Shown: piece after piece, positions 1 through 4,583 of the stretch
Position numbering within the stretch: the stretch's first letter is position 1
How the letters are laid out: the number at the start of each line of letters is the position of its first letter
Source: a virus
DNA length: 35,233 nt
Strand: one strand, 5' to 3'
Virus record (IMG/VR): IMGVR_UViG_3300006750_000036
Location: 1-35,233 of that record
Position numbers and translations under genes: made by a program
The notes under the pieces: generated by a model
What the model was told of the DNA's origin: nothing
Database searches by the model: none
What the model saw: the letters and a program-made list of their open reading frames with translations, nothing else

Positions 1-2
1 AG

Positions 3-78
3 TAGGACGGGTGGGGTTCGAACCCACAATCATGAAAACATTTGAAATTTTCTGGTCTACCAATTGCCATACCGTCCC
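3..78 (-). tRNA. tRNA with anticodon CAA (Leu-like), short variable loop
   Basis: On the minus strand this folds as a 76-nt cloverleaf. The acceptor stem is GGGACGG with CCGTCCT, the T arm is GTGGG-TTCGAAC-CCCAC, and the anticodon stem AAAAT with GTTTT closes a 7-nt loop TTCAAAT, giving anticodon CAA. Base 73 is A, and CCA is not encoded. CAA should mean leucine, but the variable loop is only about 7 nt, while bacterial tRNA-Leu normally has a long variable arm. The acceptor and T arms are nearly identical to the tRNA at 267-339, so the two probably arose by duplication. The fold is fairly sure; amino-acid identity is not. Confidence 0.7.
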
Positions 79-82
79 ATAG

Positions 83-172
83 TTCCCCTGGCAAGATTCG
101 AACTTGCAAGTCACTTTGCCAAGTGACACCCCCTTCTCGTGGGATCGCGTTTACCAATTTCGCCACAGCGGA
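83..172 (-). tRNA. tRNA-Leu(GAG)
   Basis: The minus strand gives a 90-nt type II tRNA. The acceptor is TCCGCTG with CAGGGGA (one G:G mismatch), the D arm resembles leucine tRNAs (GCG-AAATTGGTAAA-CGC), and a 7-bp variable arm pairs GTCACTT with AAGTGAC. The T arm is GCAAG-TTCGAAT-CTTGC and base 73 is A. The anticodon loop reads ACGAGAA, so the anticodon is GAG. Position 33 is C instead of the almost universal U. The long arm, A73 and D arm all agree with leucine. Confidence 0.75.
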
Positions 173-174
173 AG

Positions 175-261
175 CAGAAGTGACTGGGTTCGAACCAGCA
201 GACCCTTTAACCAGGCCACAAACTTTCCAAGTTTGCTGCTCTACCAATTAGCTACACTTCT
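175..261 (-). tRNA. tRNA-Ser(GGA)
   Basis: This is an 87-nt minus-strand type II tRNA with a perfect acceptor AGAAGTG/CACTTCT, D stem GCT/AGC, anticodon stem CAAAC/GTTTG with loop TTGGAAA (anticodon GGA), a long variable arm, and a T arm with loop TTCGAAC. Base 73 is G, the serine discriminator. It sits a few bases from its neighbours, as expected for one processed transcript. Confidence 0.85.
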
Positions 262-266
262 GTAAG

Positions 267-339
267 TAGGACGGGTGGGATTCGAACCCACAATCATGAG
301 ATTTTCTAAAAATCCCTGGTCTACGTTGCCTACCGTCCC
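267..339 (-). tRNA. tRNA with anticodon TAG (Leu-like), short variable loop
   Basis: This 73-nt minus-strand cloverleaf has acceptor GGGACGG/CCGTCCT, anticodon stem GGATT/AATCT with loop TTTAGAA (anticodon TAG), and T arm GTGGG-TTCGAAT-CCCAC with A73. The acceptor and T arms match the tRNA at 3-78 almost exactly. The D loop is short and lacks a clear GG pair. TAG predicts leucine (CUA), but there is no long variable arm, so its charging identity is open. Confidence 0.65.
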
Positions 340-344
340 GTAAG

Positions 345-418
345 CGGTTTTGCAAAAGGGAATCTAACCCTCTCCTCTCCGCTTTCATGGAGCGTGCGCC
401 ATTACACTATACAAAACC
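345..418 (-). tRNA. tRNA-like RNA, identity unclear
   Basis: The minus strand has perfectly complementary ends (GGTTTTG with CAAAACC; alternatively TTTTGTA with TGCAAAA) and a D region resembling Gln/Glu-type tRNAs (TATAGTGTAATGGC). The anticodon hairpin CTCC/GGAG encloses 8 nt (ATGAAAGC) instead of 9, and the T loop is TTAGATT instead of TTCRANY. GAA could be read as a Phe anticodon, but a regular tRNA-Phe follows at 422-496. It may be a decaying tRNA, or one with an expanded anticodon loop. Confidence 0.45.
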
Positions 419-421
419 TAG

Positions 422-496
422 TGGAGCCTTTCGGAGTCGAACCGAACTTTCTTGGTCTTCAGCCAAGCGCTGTCACCCGACCAGCTTCAAAGCTCC
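422..496 (-). tRNA. tRNA-Phe(GAA)
   Basis: This is a canonical 75-nt minus-strand tRNA with acceptor GGAGCTT/AGGCTCC, anticodon stem CTTGG/CCAAG with loop CTGAAGA (anticodon GAA), T arm TTCGG-TTCGACT-CCGAA and A73. Its 5' end lies only 6 nt after the 3' end of the SRP-type hairpin at 503-546, so cutting at the tRNA 5' end by RNase P would also release the SRP RNA 3' end. Confidence 0.9.
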
Positions 497-502
497 ATAA
501 CA

Positions 503-572
503 CCCGTCATAGGCTGCTTGCTCTCGCACCTGACCTGTTTGACGGGCTAAGACATCCCGAAGGACTGCCTTA
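503..572 (-). ncRNA. ffs: 4.5S-type signal recognition particle RNA (domain IV)
   Basis: Read on the minus strand, 546-503 folds as an outer stem CCCGUCA/UGACGGG around the SRP domain IV core. The core is CAGGUCAGG, a 3-bp stem UGC/GCA capped by the GNRA tetraloop GAGA, then AGCAGCC. E. coli 4.5S RNA has the same flanking bases, with UCC/GGA and GGAA in the tip, so the differences are compensatory in the stem and conservative in the tetraloop. These asymmetric and symmetric loops bind Ffh in bacteria. A second hairpin at 572-548 with a C(UUCG)G tetraloop precedes it and may form the 5' part. The RNA lies between a hypothetical gene and tRNA-Phe on the same strand. Identity of domain IV is strong; the true ends are not known. 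Confidence 0.85.
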
Positions 573-1049
573 TCTTCTACAAGAATAACTTCGCCTACCT
601 TTTCTATCTTTTTTCGAAGCCTTCTTTAATTCATTTCTTTCTTTCGATGAGAGGTTTTTATCAGTGCAAACATGAGGTCGTTTTTTTAAAATTTCCTTTA
701 CGTCTGCGGGATAAAAAGTTTCCCACTTCCATTGGTGTTTCCATCCATGCCACCAGCTATTGTTTCCTTCACATCTTAAAATTGACAATAGACGTTTTGT
801 AGAAAGACCTTCAAGCCAAATAAGTGCTTTTTCTCTTTCATCACGTTGTCTTTGTTTTCTGATTTCCATTTCCATTTTGTGAACAATCCTATCGGGATTT
901 CCCACGCCAGAAAACTTTTGCCAACTTTTTTTCAAACCTCCATGAGTATCTGCTGGTCGTCTGAAAAAATAATTTATTTCATCATTGTTAAGTTCAAGTT
1001 CATTACATTCATCCCAAGAGACAAGTGCATTAATTAATATTTCGTTCAT
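570..1049 (-). CDS. hypothetical protein inside the tRNA cluster
   Basis: This 159-residue protein is not recognised. It is hydrophilic, with a Trp-rich middle (WWHGWKHQWKW, about residues 99-109) and a strongly basic Lys/Arg-rich C-terminus, which would suit nucleic-acid binding. No signal peptide or membrane segment is visible. It is the only sizeable protein gene within the stable-RNA cluster and lies in the same orientation, between the tRNA-like RNAs at 1071-1236 and the SRP RNA. Its TAA stop overlaps the start of the UUCG hairpin, so it is probably cotranscribed with the RNAs. A role in RNA metabolism would be a guess from context only. Confidence 0.7.
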   Translation of the reverse strand: MNEILINALVSWDECNELELNNDEINYFFRRPADTHGGLKKSWQKFSGVGNPDRIVHKMEMEIRKQRQRDEREKALIWLEGLSTKRLLSILRCEGNNSWWHGWKHQWKWETFYPADVKEILKKRPHVCTDKNLSSKERNELKKASKKDRKGRRSYSCRR

Positions 1050-1070
1050 TTTGTATATCCATGATTAAAG

Positions 1071-1158
1071 TGGGAAATGGAGGAATCGAACCTCTACGGC
1101 ACCCACCACACAATTTTACGCCGCCTGTTTTACAGACAGGTGTGTGGAGCATCGCCCA
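1071..1158 (-). tRNA. tRNA-Tyr(GTA)-like RNA with aberrant D region
   Basis: The minus strand has an anticodon arm CCTGT-CTGTAAA-ACAGG (anticodon GTA, Tyr), a T arm around loop TTCGATT, and an acceptor GGGCGAT/ATTTCCC with one mismatch and A73. The variable region is 29 nt, closed by CGGC/GCCG. Only about 10 nt separate the acceptor from the anticodon stem, so no D arm can form. Instead CCACACA in that stretch is complementary to TGTGTGG inside the variable region. It may be a tRNA-Tyr with an unusual fold, a degenerate tRNA, or a tRNA-derived regulatory RNA. Confidence 0.45.
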
Positions 1159-1162
1159 TAGG

Positions 1163-1236
1163 CGAGCCGGGAAGTGCTCGAATCTCCGTTATGGCATCTG
1201 CCGACACCATCGCTAGTCCATCTCAGCTACCGACTC
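1163..1236 (-). tRNA. tRNA-like RNA with non-canonical anticodon arm
   Basis: On the minus strand the ends pair as GAGTCGG/CCGGCTC, followed by TA and a good D arm GCTG-AGATGGAC-TAGC. A T-arm-like element GGAGA-TTCGAGC-ACTTC has one mismatch. Total length is 74 nt, typical of a tRNA. The anticodon region does not form a 5-bp stem with a 7-nt loop; it forms an 8-bp hairpin ATGGTGTC/GATGCCAT with a 4-nt loop GGCA. Counting from the 5' end would place CGG (Pro) at 34-36, but that stem is not paired. Identity is unclear. Confidence 0.4.
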
Positions 1237-1299
1237 ATTAAACAATCATGGTAATATACGTTTTCCTTTTTATTACGTTTTTTAAAGTTTGTTTTCAAG

Positions 1300-1372
1300 T
1301 ACCCAGAGCAGGATTCGAACCTGCTAACACTAGTTCCTAAAACTAGTCGCTCTGCCGTTGGCGTATCTGGGC
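1300..1372 (-). tRNA. tRNA with anticodon TAG (Leu-like), short variable loop
   Basis: This 73-nt minus-strand cloverleaf has acceptor GCCCAGA/TCTGGGT, D stem CGC/GCG, anticodon stem CTAGT/ACTAG with loop TTTAGGA (anticodon TAG), a 5-nt variable loop TGTTA, T arm GCAGG-TTCGAAT-CCTGC and A73. All stems pair well. As with 3-78 and 267-339, the anticodon says leucine but the long variable arm expected of a bacterial tRNA-Leu is absent. Confidence 0.8.
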
Positions 1373-1386
1373 TTATGTAAGTACAT

Positions 1387-1424
1387 AAAAAAAGCCTCCT
1401 TGACGCTGACGTGTCAAGGAGGCT
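1387..1424 (-). terminator. Rho-independent terminator
   Basis: A perfect 12-bp stem (AGCCTCCTTGAC with GTCAAGGAGGCT) with an 8-nt loop is followed on the minus strand by seven T residues. It lies downstream of the 28-codon ORF at 1444-1530 and upstream of the tRNA at 1300-1372, so it separates that small unit from the tRNA cluster. Confidence 0.85.
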
Positions 1425-1443
1425 GTTGTTGTGCCGTTAACCC

Positions 1444-1530
1444 TTAGAGCAAGTCTATAGCGTCTGCGTGTCCACTGCTAAAGAGCAGTGAATAAGACAA
1501 GGACGATAATAGGTTGCTTAGGTAATTCAT
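1444..1530 (-). CDS. 28-residue peptide gene with its own terminator
   Basis: A minus-strand ATG ORF of 28 codons encodes a short peptide rich in Leu and Ser in its first 19 residues (MNYLSNLL start, then YSLLFSSG), with a more acidic end HADAIDLL. There is no clear Shine-Dalgarno sequence. A TATAAT box lies about 28 nt upstream (1558-1563) and a strong terminator follows 20 nt downstream, so this is a discrete transcription unit. A 7-bp hairpin CACTGCT/AGCAGTG lies inside the ORF. It may be a small membrane-active peptide, a leader peptide, or a non-coding RNA with a chance ORF. No family is recognised. Confidence 0.4.
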   Translation of the reverse strand: MNYLSNLLSSLSYSLLFSSGHADAIDLL

Positions 1531-1557
1531 TTTATATCTTTTGTTTTCTTACGTATT

Positions 1558-1563
1558 ATTATA
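1558..1563 (-). promoter_or_regulatory. TATAAT -10 box for the 28-codon unit
   Basis: A perfect TATAAT on the minus strand precedes the small ORF by about 28 nt. No good -35 hexamer is present at 16-18 nt; TTAACT is too close (13 nt) and TTGAAC too far (22 nt). Confidence 0.35.
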
Positions 1564-1589
1564 GTACGTATGTGAAGTTAATTTTGTTC

Positions 1590-2050
1590 AATAAAAATAA
1601 AAAACTTATAAGACAACGGGTTTGGTGGCCACCGCCCCCGTTGCTCATAAGGTGTTGCTGATAGTAAACTATCAGCCCGCTAAGTGGTTCATTTGGCTGT
1701 GCCGAAGCACTGTTTTTATTTTGGTTTACTTTTTTTGGGAGTCTCGAACCCCAAGGGATTTCCAAGTGACTTTCTGTTTGAGATTAACATGGCATTGCTG
1801 CCGTATCATAGCTCAAATCTGAGTGAGTTTTCAAATCGTCTAAGCCCAGTGGTGATTCTCCTGCCCTTACCTCACTTGCGATGAGGTTCACCAAGGTGAT
1901 TAACCAAGGTGCATTACTGGCTCAACTTCGGTCGAAACCGACGCTGAGGGTAACACCAATGCTTCTAGTAAAAAAAGCAATCAAAATATCAACGCCACAT
2001 GAGTCACATTGATGGTTTGTTGTTTGCGACTGTTTGTGTCGCACTTCTTA
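1590..2050 (-). ncRNA. Structured non-coding RNA candidate (about 460 nt)
   Basis: No convincing ORF fills this interval, but the minus strand holds a dense series of hairpins: 2042-2026 (GCGAC/GTCGC), 1948-1921 (imperfect stem with TCGGT-TTCG-ACCGA tip), 1911-1889 (CACCTTGGT with its partner), 1886-1870 (CCTCA/TGAGG), 1802-1791 (GGCA-GCAA-TGCC, GNRA loop), 1710-1699 (GTGC-TTCG-GCAC), 1676-1657 (GCTGATAG/CTATCAGC) and 1643-1614 (CAACGGG/CCCGTTG followed by a T-rich tract, a likely terminator). GNRA and UUCG loops fit only the minus strand. A good promoter sits at 2057-2085. A tRNA T-arm-like motif (GGGG-TTCGAGAC-TCCC) occurs at 1752-1737. The family is not recognised; phage ornate RNAs such as GOLLD also sit next to tRNAs, but no match is claimed. 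Confidence 0.55.
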
Positions 2051-2056
2051 TACCAC

Positions 2057-2085
2057 ACTATACTTCGTTGAGTGTCGTTTGTCAA
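2057..2085 (-). promoter_or_regulatory. Sigma70-type promoter for the 1590-2050 RNA
   Basis: On the minus strand the sequence is TTGACA, a 17-nt spacer, then TATAGT. The expected start is near 2050, with no protein gene downstream until 1530. The -35 overlaps the stop codon of the gene at 2082-2297. Confidence 0.75.
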
Positions 2086-2297
2086 CTAAGTTTTCTAAAA
2101 AGTTTATCTTCGACTTCAACATCACAGACTCCTGGCAAGTTCAGCATAGTTTTTAGTGTGCTTTTCTCGATGTTTCCTGTGAACACTCTTGTTTTCTTGA
2201 GGGCAGAAATTATTTCCATGCCTTCTTTGCGCAAATCCTTCTCAACGGACTTCATGGAAGCCTCGTTTAGCAAAACTACTACAATTCCAATCATCAT
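2082..2297 (-). CDS. Small hypothetical protein, possible ferredoxin-like fold
   Basis: The 71-residue product begins MMIGIVVVLL. The start was chosen at 2297 because this ATG overlaps the TGA stop of the upstream gene (ATGA) and has AAGGTAGG just upstream. The pattern of a hydrophobic strand, a charged helix (SMKSVEKDLRKEG), a strand, a second helix (IEKSTLKTML) and a final LPGVCDVEVED strand resembles small beta-alpha-beta proteins such as ACT or protease-inhibitor I9 domains. That is a structural impression only. It is translationally coupled to the 55-residue gene at 2294-2461. Confidence 0.75.
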   Translation of the reverse strand: MMIGIVVVLLNEASMKSVEKDLRKEGMEIISALKKTRVFTGNIEKSTLKTMLNLPGVCDVEVEDKLFRKLS

Positions 2298-2461
2298 CCT
2301 ACCTTGTACGTCTTTCTGATGTACCATGTGGAAGAACCAAGGCGGTCAGTTTTATCCCACTCTTCTAATTGTTTGATAGCATCTTCTTCGCTATCAAACT
2401 TTTCGTAGAATGGGTCGTCTCCCCTGTGATCTGTCTTGACAATTTCGAATCGCACTATCAT
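2294..2461 (-). CDS. 55-residue hypothetical protein
   Basis: The minus-strand ATG ORF encodes a charged peptide that starts MIVRFEIVKTD and ends TWYIRKTYKVG. A short beta strand, an acidic helix (SEEDAIKQLEEWD) and a basic final strand can be seen. Its stop TGA overlaps the ATG of the following gene, a typical coupled arrangement, which supports both genes as real. Function is unknown. Confidence 0.75.
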   Translation of the reverse strand: MIVRFEIVKTDHRGDDPFYEKFDSEEDAIKQLEEWDKTDRLGSSTWYIRKTYKVG

Positions 2462-2476
2462 TTTTTTTCTTTCTGA

Positions 2477-2755
2477 TCAACAATCAAAAAACAAAGTCAG
2501 TTTCACCAGTTTGTCTGGTCTTCCACTGTGATTTTCATTTCCGCGATTGAAAACTGGATCTTCCCAAAAATCTGGGTCGTCACTGTTTTCTCTCATTTCA
2601 TCTACGTTGATAAAAACGTCCTGATTGAAATCAACGTCTTTCGAAGCCTTTAACATCATGGCTTCCACAGGATTTTTTTCATCTAAGTCATCACTATTCA
2701 CAAAGAACCTTCGTTCCTCGTAATCATGAAACTGTTCGTTGACTTGTAAAATCAT
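2477..2755 (-). CDS. Acidic hypothetical protein
   Basis: The 92-residue product starts MILQVNEQFH and is strongly acidic in its middle (SDDPDFWEDP). No known domain or membrane segment is seen. It is the first gene behind the promoter at 2807-2836 and is followed in the same direction by the genes at 2294-2461 and 2082-2297, so these three form a small early-type operon. The motif SDDPDF also occurs in the large protein at 4584-6812, probably by chance. Confidence 0.75.
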   Translation of the reverse strand: MILQVNEQFHDYEERRFFVNSDDLDEKNPVEAMMLKASKDVDFNQDVFINVDEMRENSDDPDFWEDPVFNRGNENHSGRPDKLVKLTLFFDC

Positions 2756-2806
2756 TTTTGTTCTTCTTTCTAGTTGGCAGTTGCCTGAGAATCATTCCTC
2801 TGACAC

Positions 2807-2836
2807 ATTATACTTCAAAAATGTCAGATTTGTAAA
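2807..2836 (-). promoter_or_regulatory. Early-type promoter (TTTACA-18-TATAAT)
   Basis: The minus strand reads TTTACA, 18 nt, TATAAT, with TTTTTGAAG directly before the -10. This whole block is almost identical to the promoter at 8144-8173 and similar to those at 4491-4519, 8797-8825 and 25488-25516, so the phage uses a repeated promoter design. Confidence 0.8.
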
Positions 2837-2936
2837 CTAAGTTTTGAAATAATTCCCGATTAATAGGCTATTGACCGAGAATCGGTTGTCTGACAACTAT
2901 TTTCAAAAAGATTTTCTCAAACAACTAAATAGCTTT

Positions 2937-3968
2937 ATGGAATTCAAAGAATGGCTGACAATATGCGAAGTAGGTGAAACAGACATTGAAACCAAGCGGG
3001 GGTCTGACTTGTTTCAAGACAAAGCTATGGAAATAGCTATGTATATCTCGTATCGACATGCCTACGATTCTGTAGCTAAATCACACAGAGACGCAGAAAT
3101 CAGCCGCAACGTAGATACCGGCATGGACCAAGAACAATCTGAAAAGTCATCTAAACTGCCGAAAACAGCGTGGTCGTACCGAGACTGGACATTTCCAAGT
3201 TCTGGTGGAACTCGTTCTCCAAAATGGATTTTCGCTGGACAGTTCCCAGAAGAAAGCGAATTACAAATAATCCGTGACAGGATGGAATCTGACAATACAA
3301 ACGTAGACGAAATCGCAGAAGAATTACTTACCTCACGCACTTTTATGAAAACATGTGGTGGTATCTCTTATAGAGATGATAAACCAGGAATGATTAAACT
3401 TACTGGCATGTGGGGGAAAAACAATATTGCTAAAATGCGAGCAGCCGTGGAAGTCCTTCACTTAGCTAACACCAAGGGCTTAGAAATCTTTACTGGTGCT
3501 GACAGTGCTTTGAGGGCGATGATTGATAAATCAGAAAGACAGCTTTCTAAATTTCATAAACGCGGATTAGTTCCAACTAACACCTTGGGCATTGAAACGC
3601 CACCTAAGGAGGTTATACCGCTACTGTACAGCTTCCTGATAAAAAACCCTGCCGCCAGCAGTGGTGGGGAGTGGATGGGCTATAACGCAGATACGGGCGC
3701 ATTAAAAATCAACCTAGCTGGCACTGGCAAAGCCGAGAAGTTCATTTACGGCAACAAGCACATGTGGAAAAACTCAATCAACAAAGCACTAGAAAAGTCT
3801 GGCGTTGATGTCAAGATGTTGAAGTGGGCAAAGACCGCTCTTAAAATGCCGGGAATTGGCAATGTGGCAGCAAAAAAAATTAACGGAATGTTAAAGAAGG
3901 CATTGCCAACCGCCCCTGACGTTCCCAGAAGCGGACTACTTTGGCTGGTCAATCAAGCAACTGGTTAA
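2937..3968 (+). CDS. Capsid-targeted hypothetical protein with HhH-like C-terminus
   Basis: The start was placed at ATG 2937 because the product then begins MEFKEWLTICE, matching the N-terminal tag shared by seven proteins here and ending in I-x-E, the cut motif of T4-type prohead protease. A TTG 66 nt upstream would hide this tag. The 343-residue protein is not otherwise recognised. Near the C-terminus the stretch LKMPGIGNVAAKKINGML looks like a helix-hairpin-helix DNA-binding motif. A TAAATAG box lies 4 nt before the start and no Shine-Dalgarno sequence is visible. It converges with the hydrolase gene at 3949-4476, overlapping by 20 nt. It may be an internal head protein that is injected with the DNA. 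Confidence 0.8.
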   Translation: MEFKEWLTICEVGETDIETKRGSDLFQDKAMEIAMYISYRHAYDSVAKSHRDAEISRNVDTGMDQEQSEKSSKLPKTAWSYRDWTFPSSGGTRSPKWIFAGQFPEESELQIIRDRMESDNTNVDEIAEELLTSRTFMKTCGGISYRDDKPGMIKLTGMWGKNNIAKMRAAVEVLHLANTKGLEIFTGADSALRAMIDKSERQLSKFHKRGLVPTNTLGIETPPKEVIPLLYSFLIKNPAASSGGEWMGYNADTGALKINLAGTGKAEKFIYGNKHMWKNSINKALEKSGVDVKMLKWAKTALKMPGIGNVAAKKINGMLKKALPTAPDVPRSGLLWLVNQATG

Positions 3969-4476
3969 TTGCTTTCTTCAAATGCATTCGACCTATCTTA
4001 CAATTTAAGCGGTGATTTTCACCCCCCGAATACAGTGAAACTCCATCCACGCTGTTTAGCATTAGTTCTGCGCTGTTTTTTGGCGACACCATACGATCAT
4101 TGGGCGAATGAATTAAAATAACATTGTTCTTTTCAAGCTTATCTGACTTTCCAAATTTTTTCCATGCTGGCGAGAGAAGTACCATCGGCGTATTGCCACT
4201 ATCTATATTCATAGCCACAGCACCACCGCGAGAACTGCCTACGATAAGATCGGGCTGGAATGACTTATATGATTTTTGAGCTTGATTCACAGCATCACTA
4301 AAACTCCAATCACTTAACTTAGGGGAAAATACGTCATGTCCAAGAAAATCAAGAAAAAGTCGCTTAGAGCTACCCGTCGAAAACCAGCCGTGTAAAAACA
4401 GTATTTTTTTTTCGTCAAATTTCCTAATATGAAACACTTGAACCTCTGTCAATTGAACTAAAGAACACTTATACAT
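3949..4476 (-). CDS. Small alpha/beta hydrolase
   Basis: The 175-residue protein carries the hallmarks of a compact alpha/beta hydrolase of the YqiA/esterase type: LFLHGW (about residues 27-31), the nucleophile elbow G-S-S-R-G with Ser82, an Asp in SPNDRMVSP (Asp127) and a His in GENHRL (His155). This is a complete catalytic triad. The substrate is unknown; such proteins are esterases, thioesterases or lipases. It is read from the promoter at 4491-4519, whose -10 lies only about 15 nt from the ATG. No signal peptide is seen, so it should act in the cytoplasm. Confidence 0.85.
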   Translation of the reverse strand: MYKCSLVQLTEVQVFHIRKFDEKKILFLHGWFSTGSSKRLFLDFLGHDVFSPKLSDWSFSDAVNQAQKSYKSFQPDLIVGSSRGGAVAMNIDSGNTPMVLLSPAWKKFGKSDKLEKNNVILIHSPNDRMVSPKNSAELMLNSVDGVSLYSGGENHRLNCKIGRMHLKKAINQLLD

Positions 4477-4490
4477 TAAGCCTGTTACTC

Positions 4491-4519
4491 ATTATACTCA
4501 AAAATAGCCCAATTGTTAA
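4491..4519 (-). promoter_or_regulatory. Early-type promoter (TTAACA-17-TATAAT)
   Basis: The minus strand has TTAACA, a 17-nt spacer and TATAAT, with TTTTTGAG before the -10. It reads into the alpha/beta hydrolase gene. It lies in the first copy of a 39-bp tandem repeat. Confidence 0.75.
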
Positions 4520-4577
4520 GCGAGATGAGTAGATTTTTACTCAAAAATGTACTAATTGTTAAACGAGATGAGTAGAT
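4496..4577. repeat. 39-bp tandem direct repeat, two copies
   Basis: Copies at 4496-4534 and 4539-4577 share ACTCAAAAAT, AATTGTTAA and CGAGATGAGTAGAT with few differences. The first copy supplies the -35 and spacer of the minus-strand promoter. The second retains TTAACA but has lost the TATAAT, so it looks like a duplicated and decayed promoter. Confidence 0.85.
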
Positions 4578-4583
4578 AAATGC

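Noticed and set aside
1559-1765. 68-codon minus-strand ORF
   Set aside because: It overlaps several hairpins of the structured RNA, and its composition is unlike the real proteins nearby.
1730-1980. tmRNA-like architecture: T-arm-like motif plus CTTTTTTT pairing with AAAAAAAG
   Set aside because: The acceptor would be all A:U, no G:U identity pair exists at the right place, and no tag-peptide frame with a typical ending was found, so tmRNA is not claimed.
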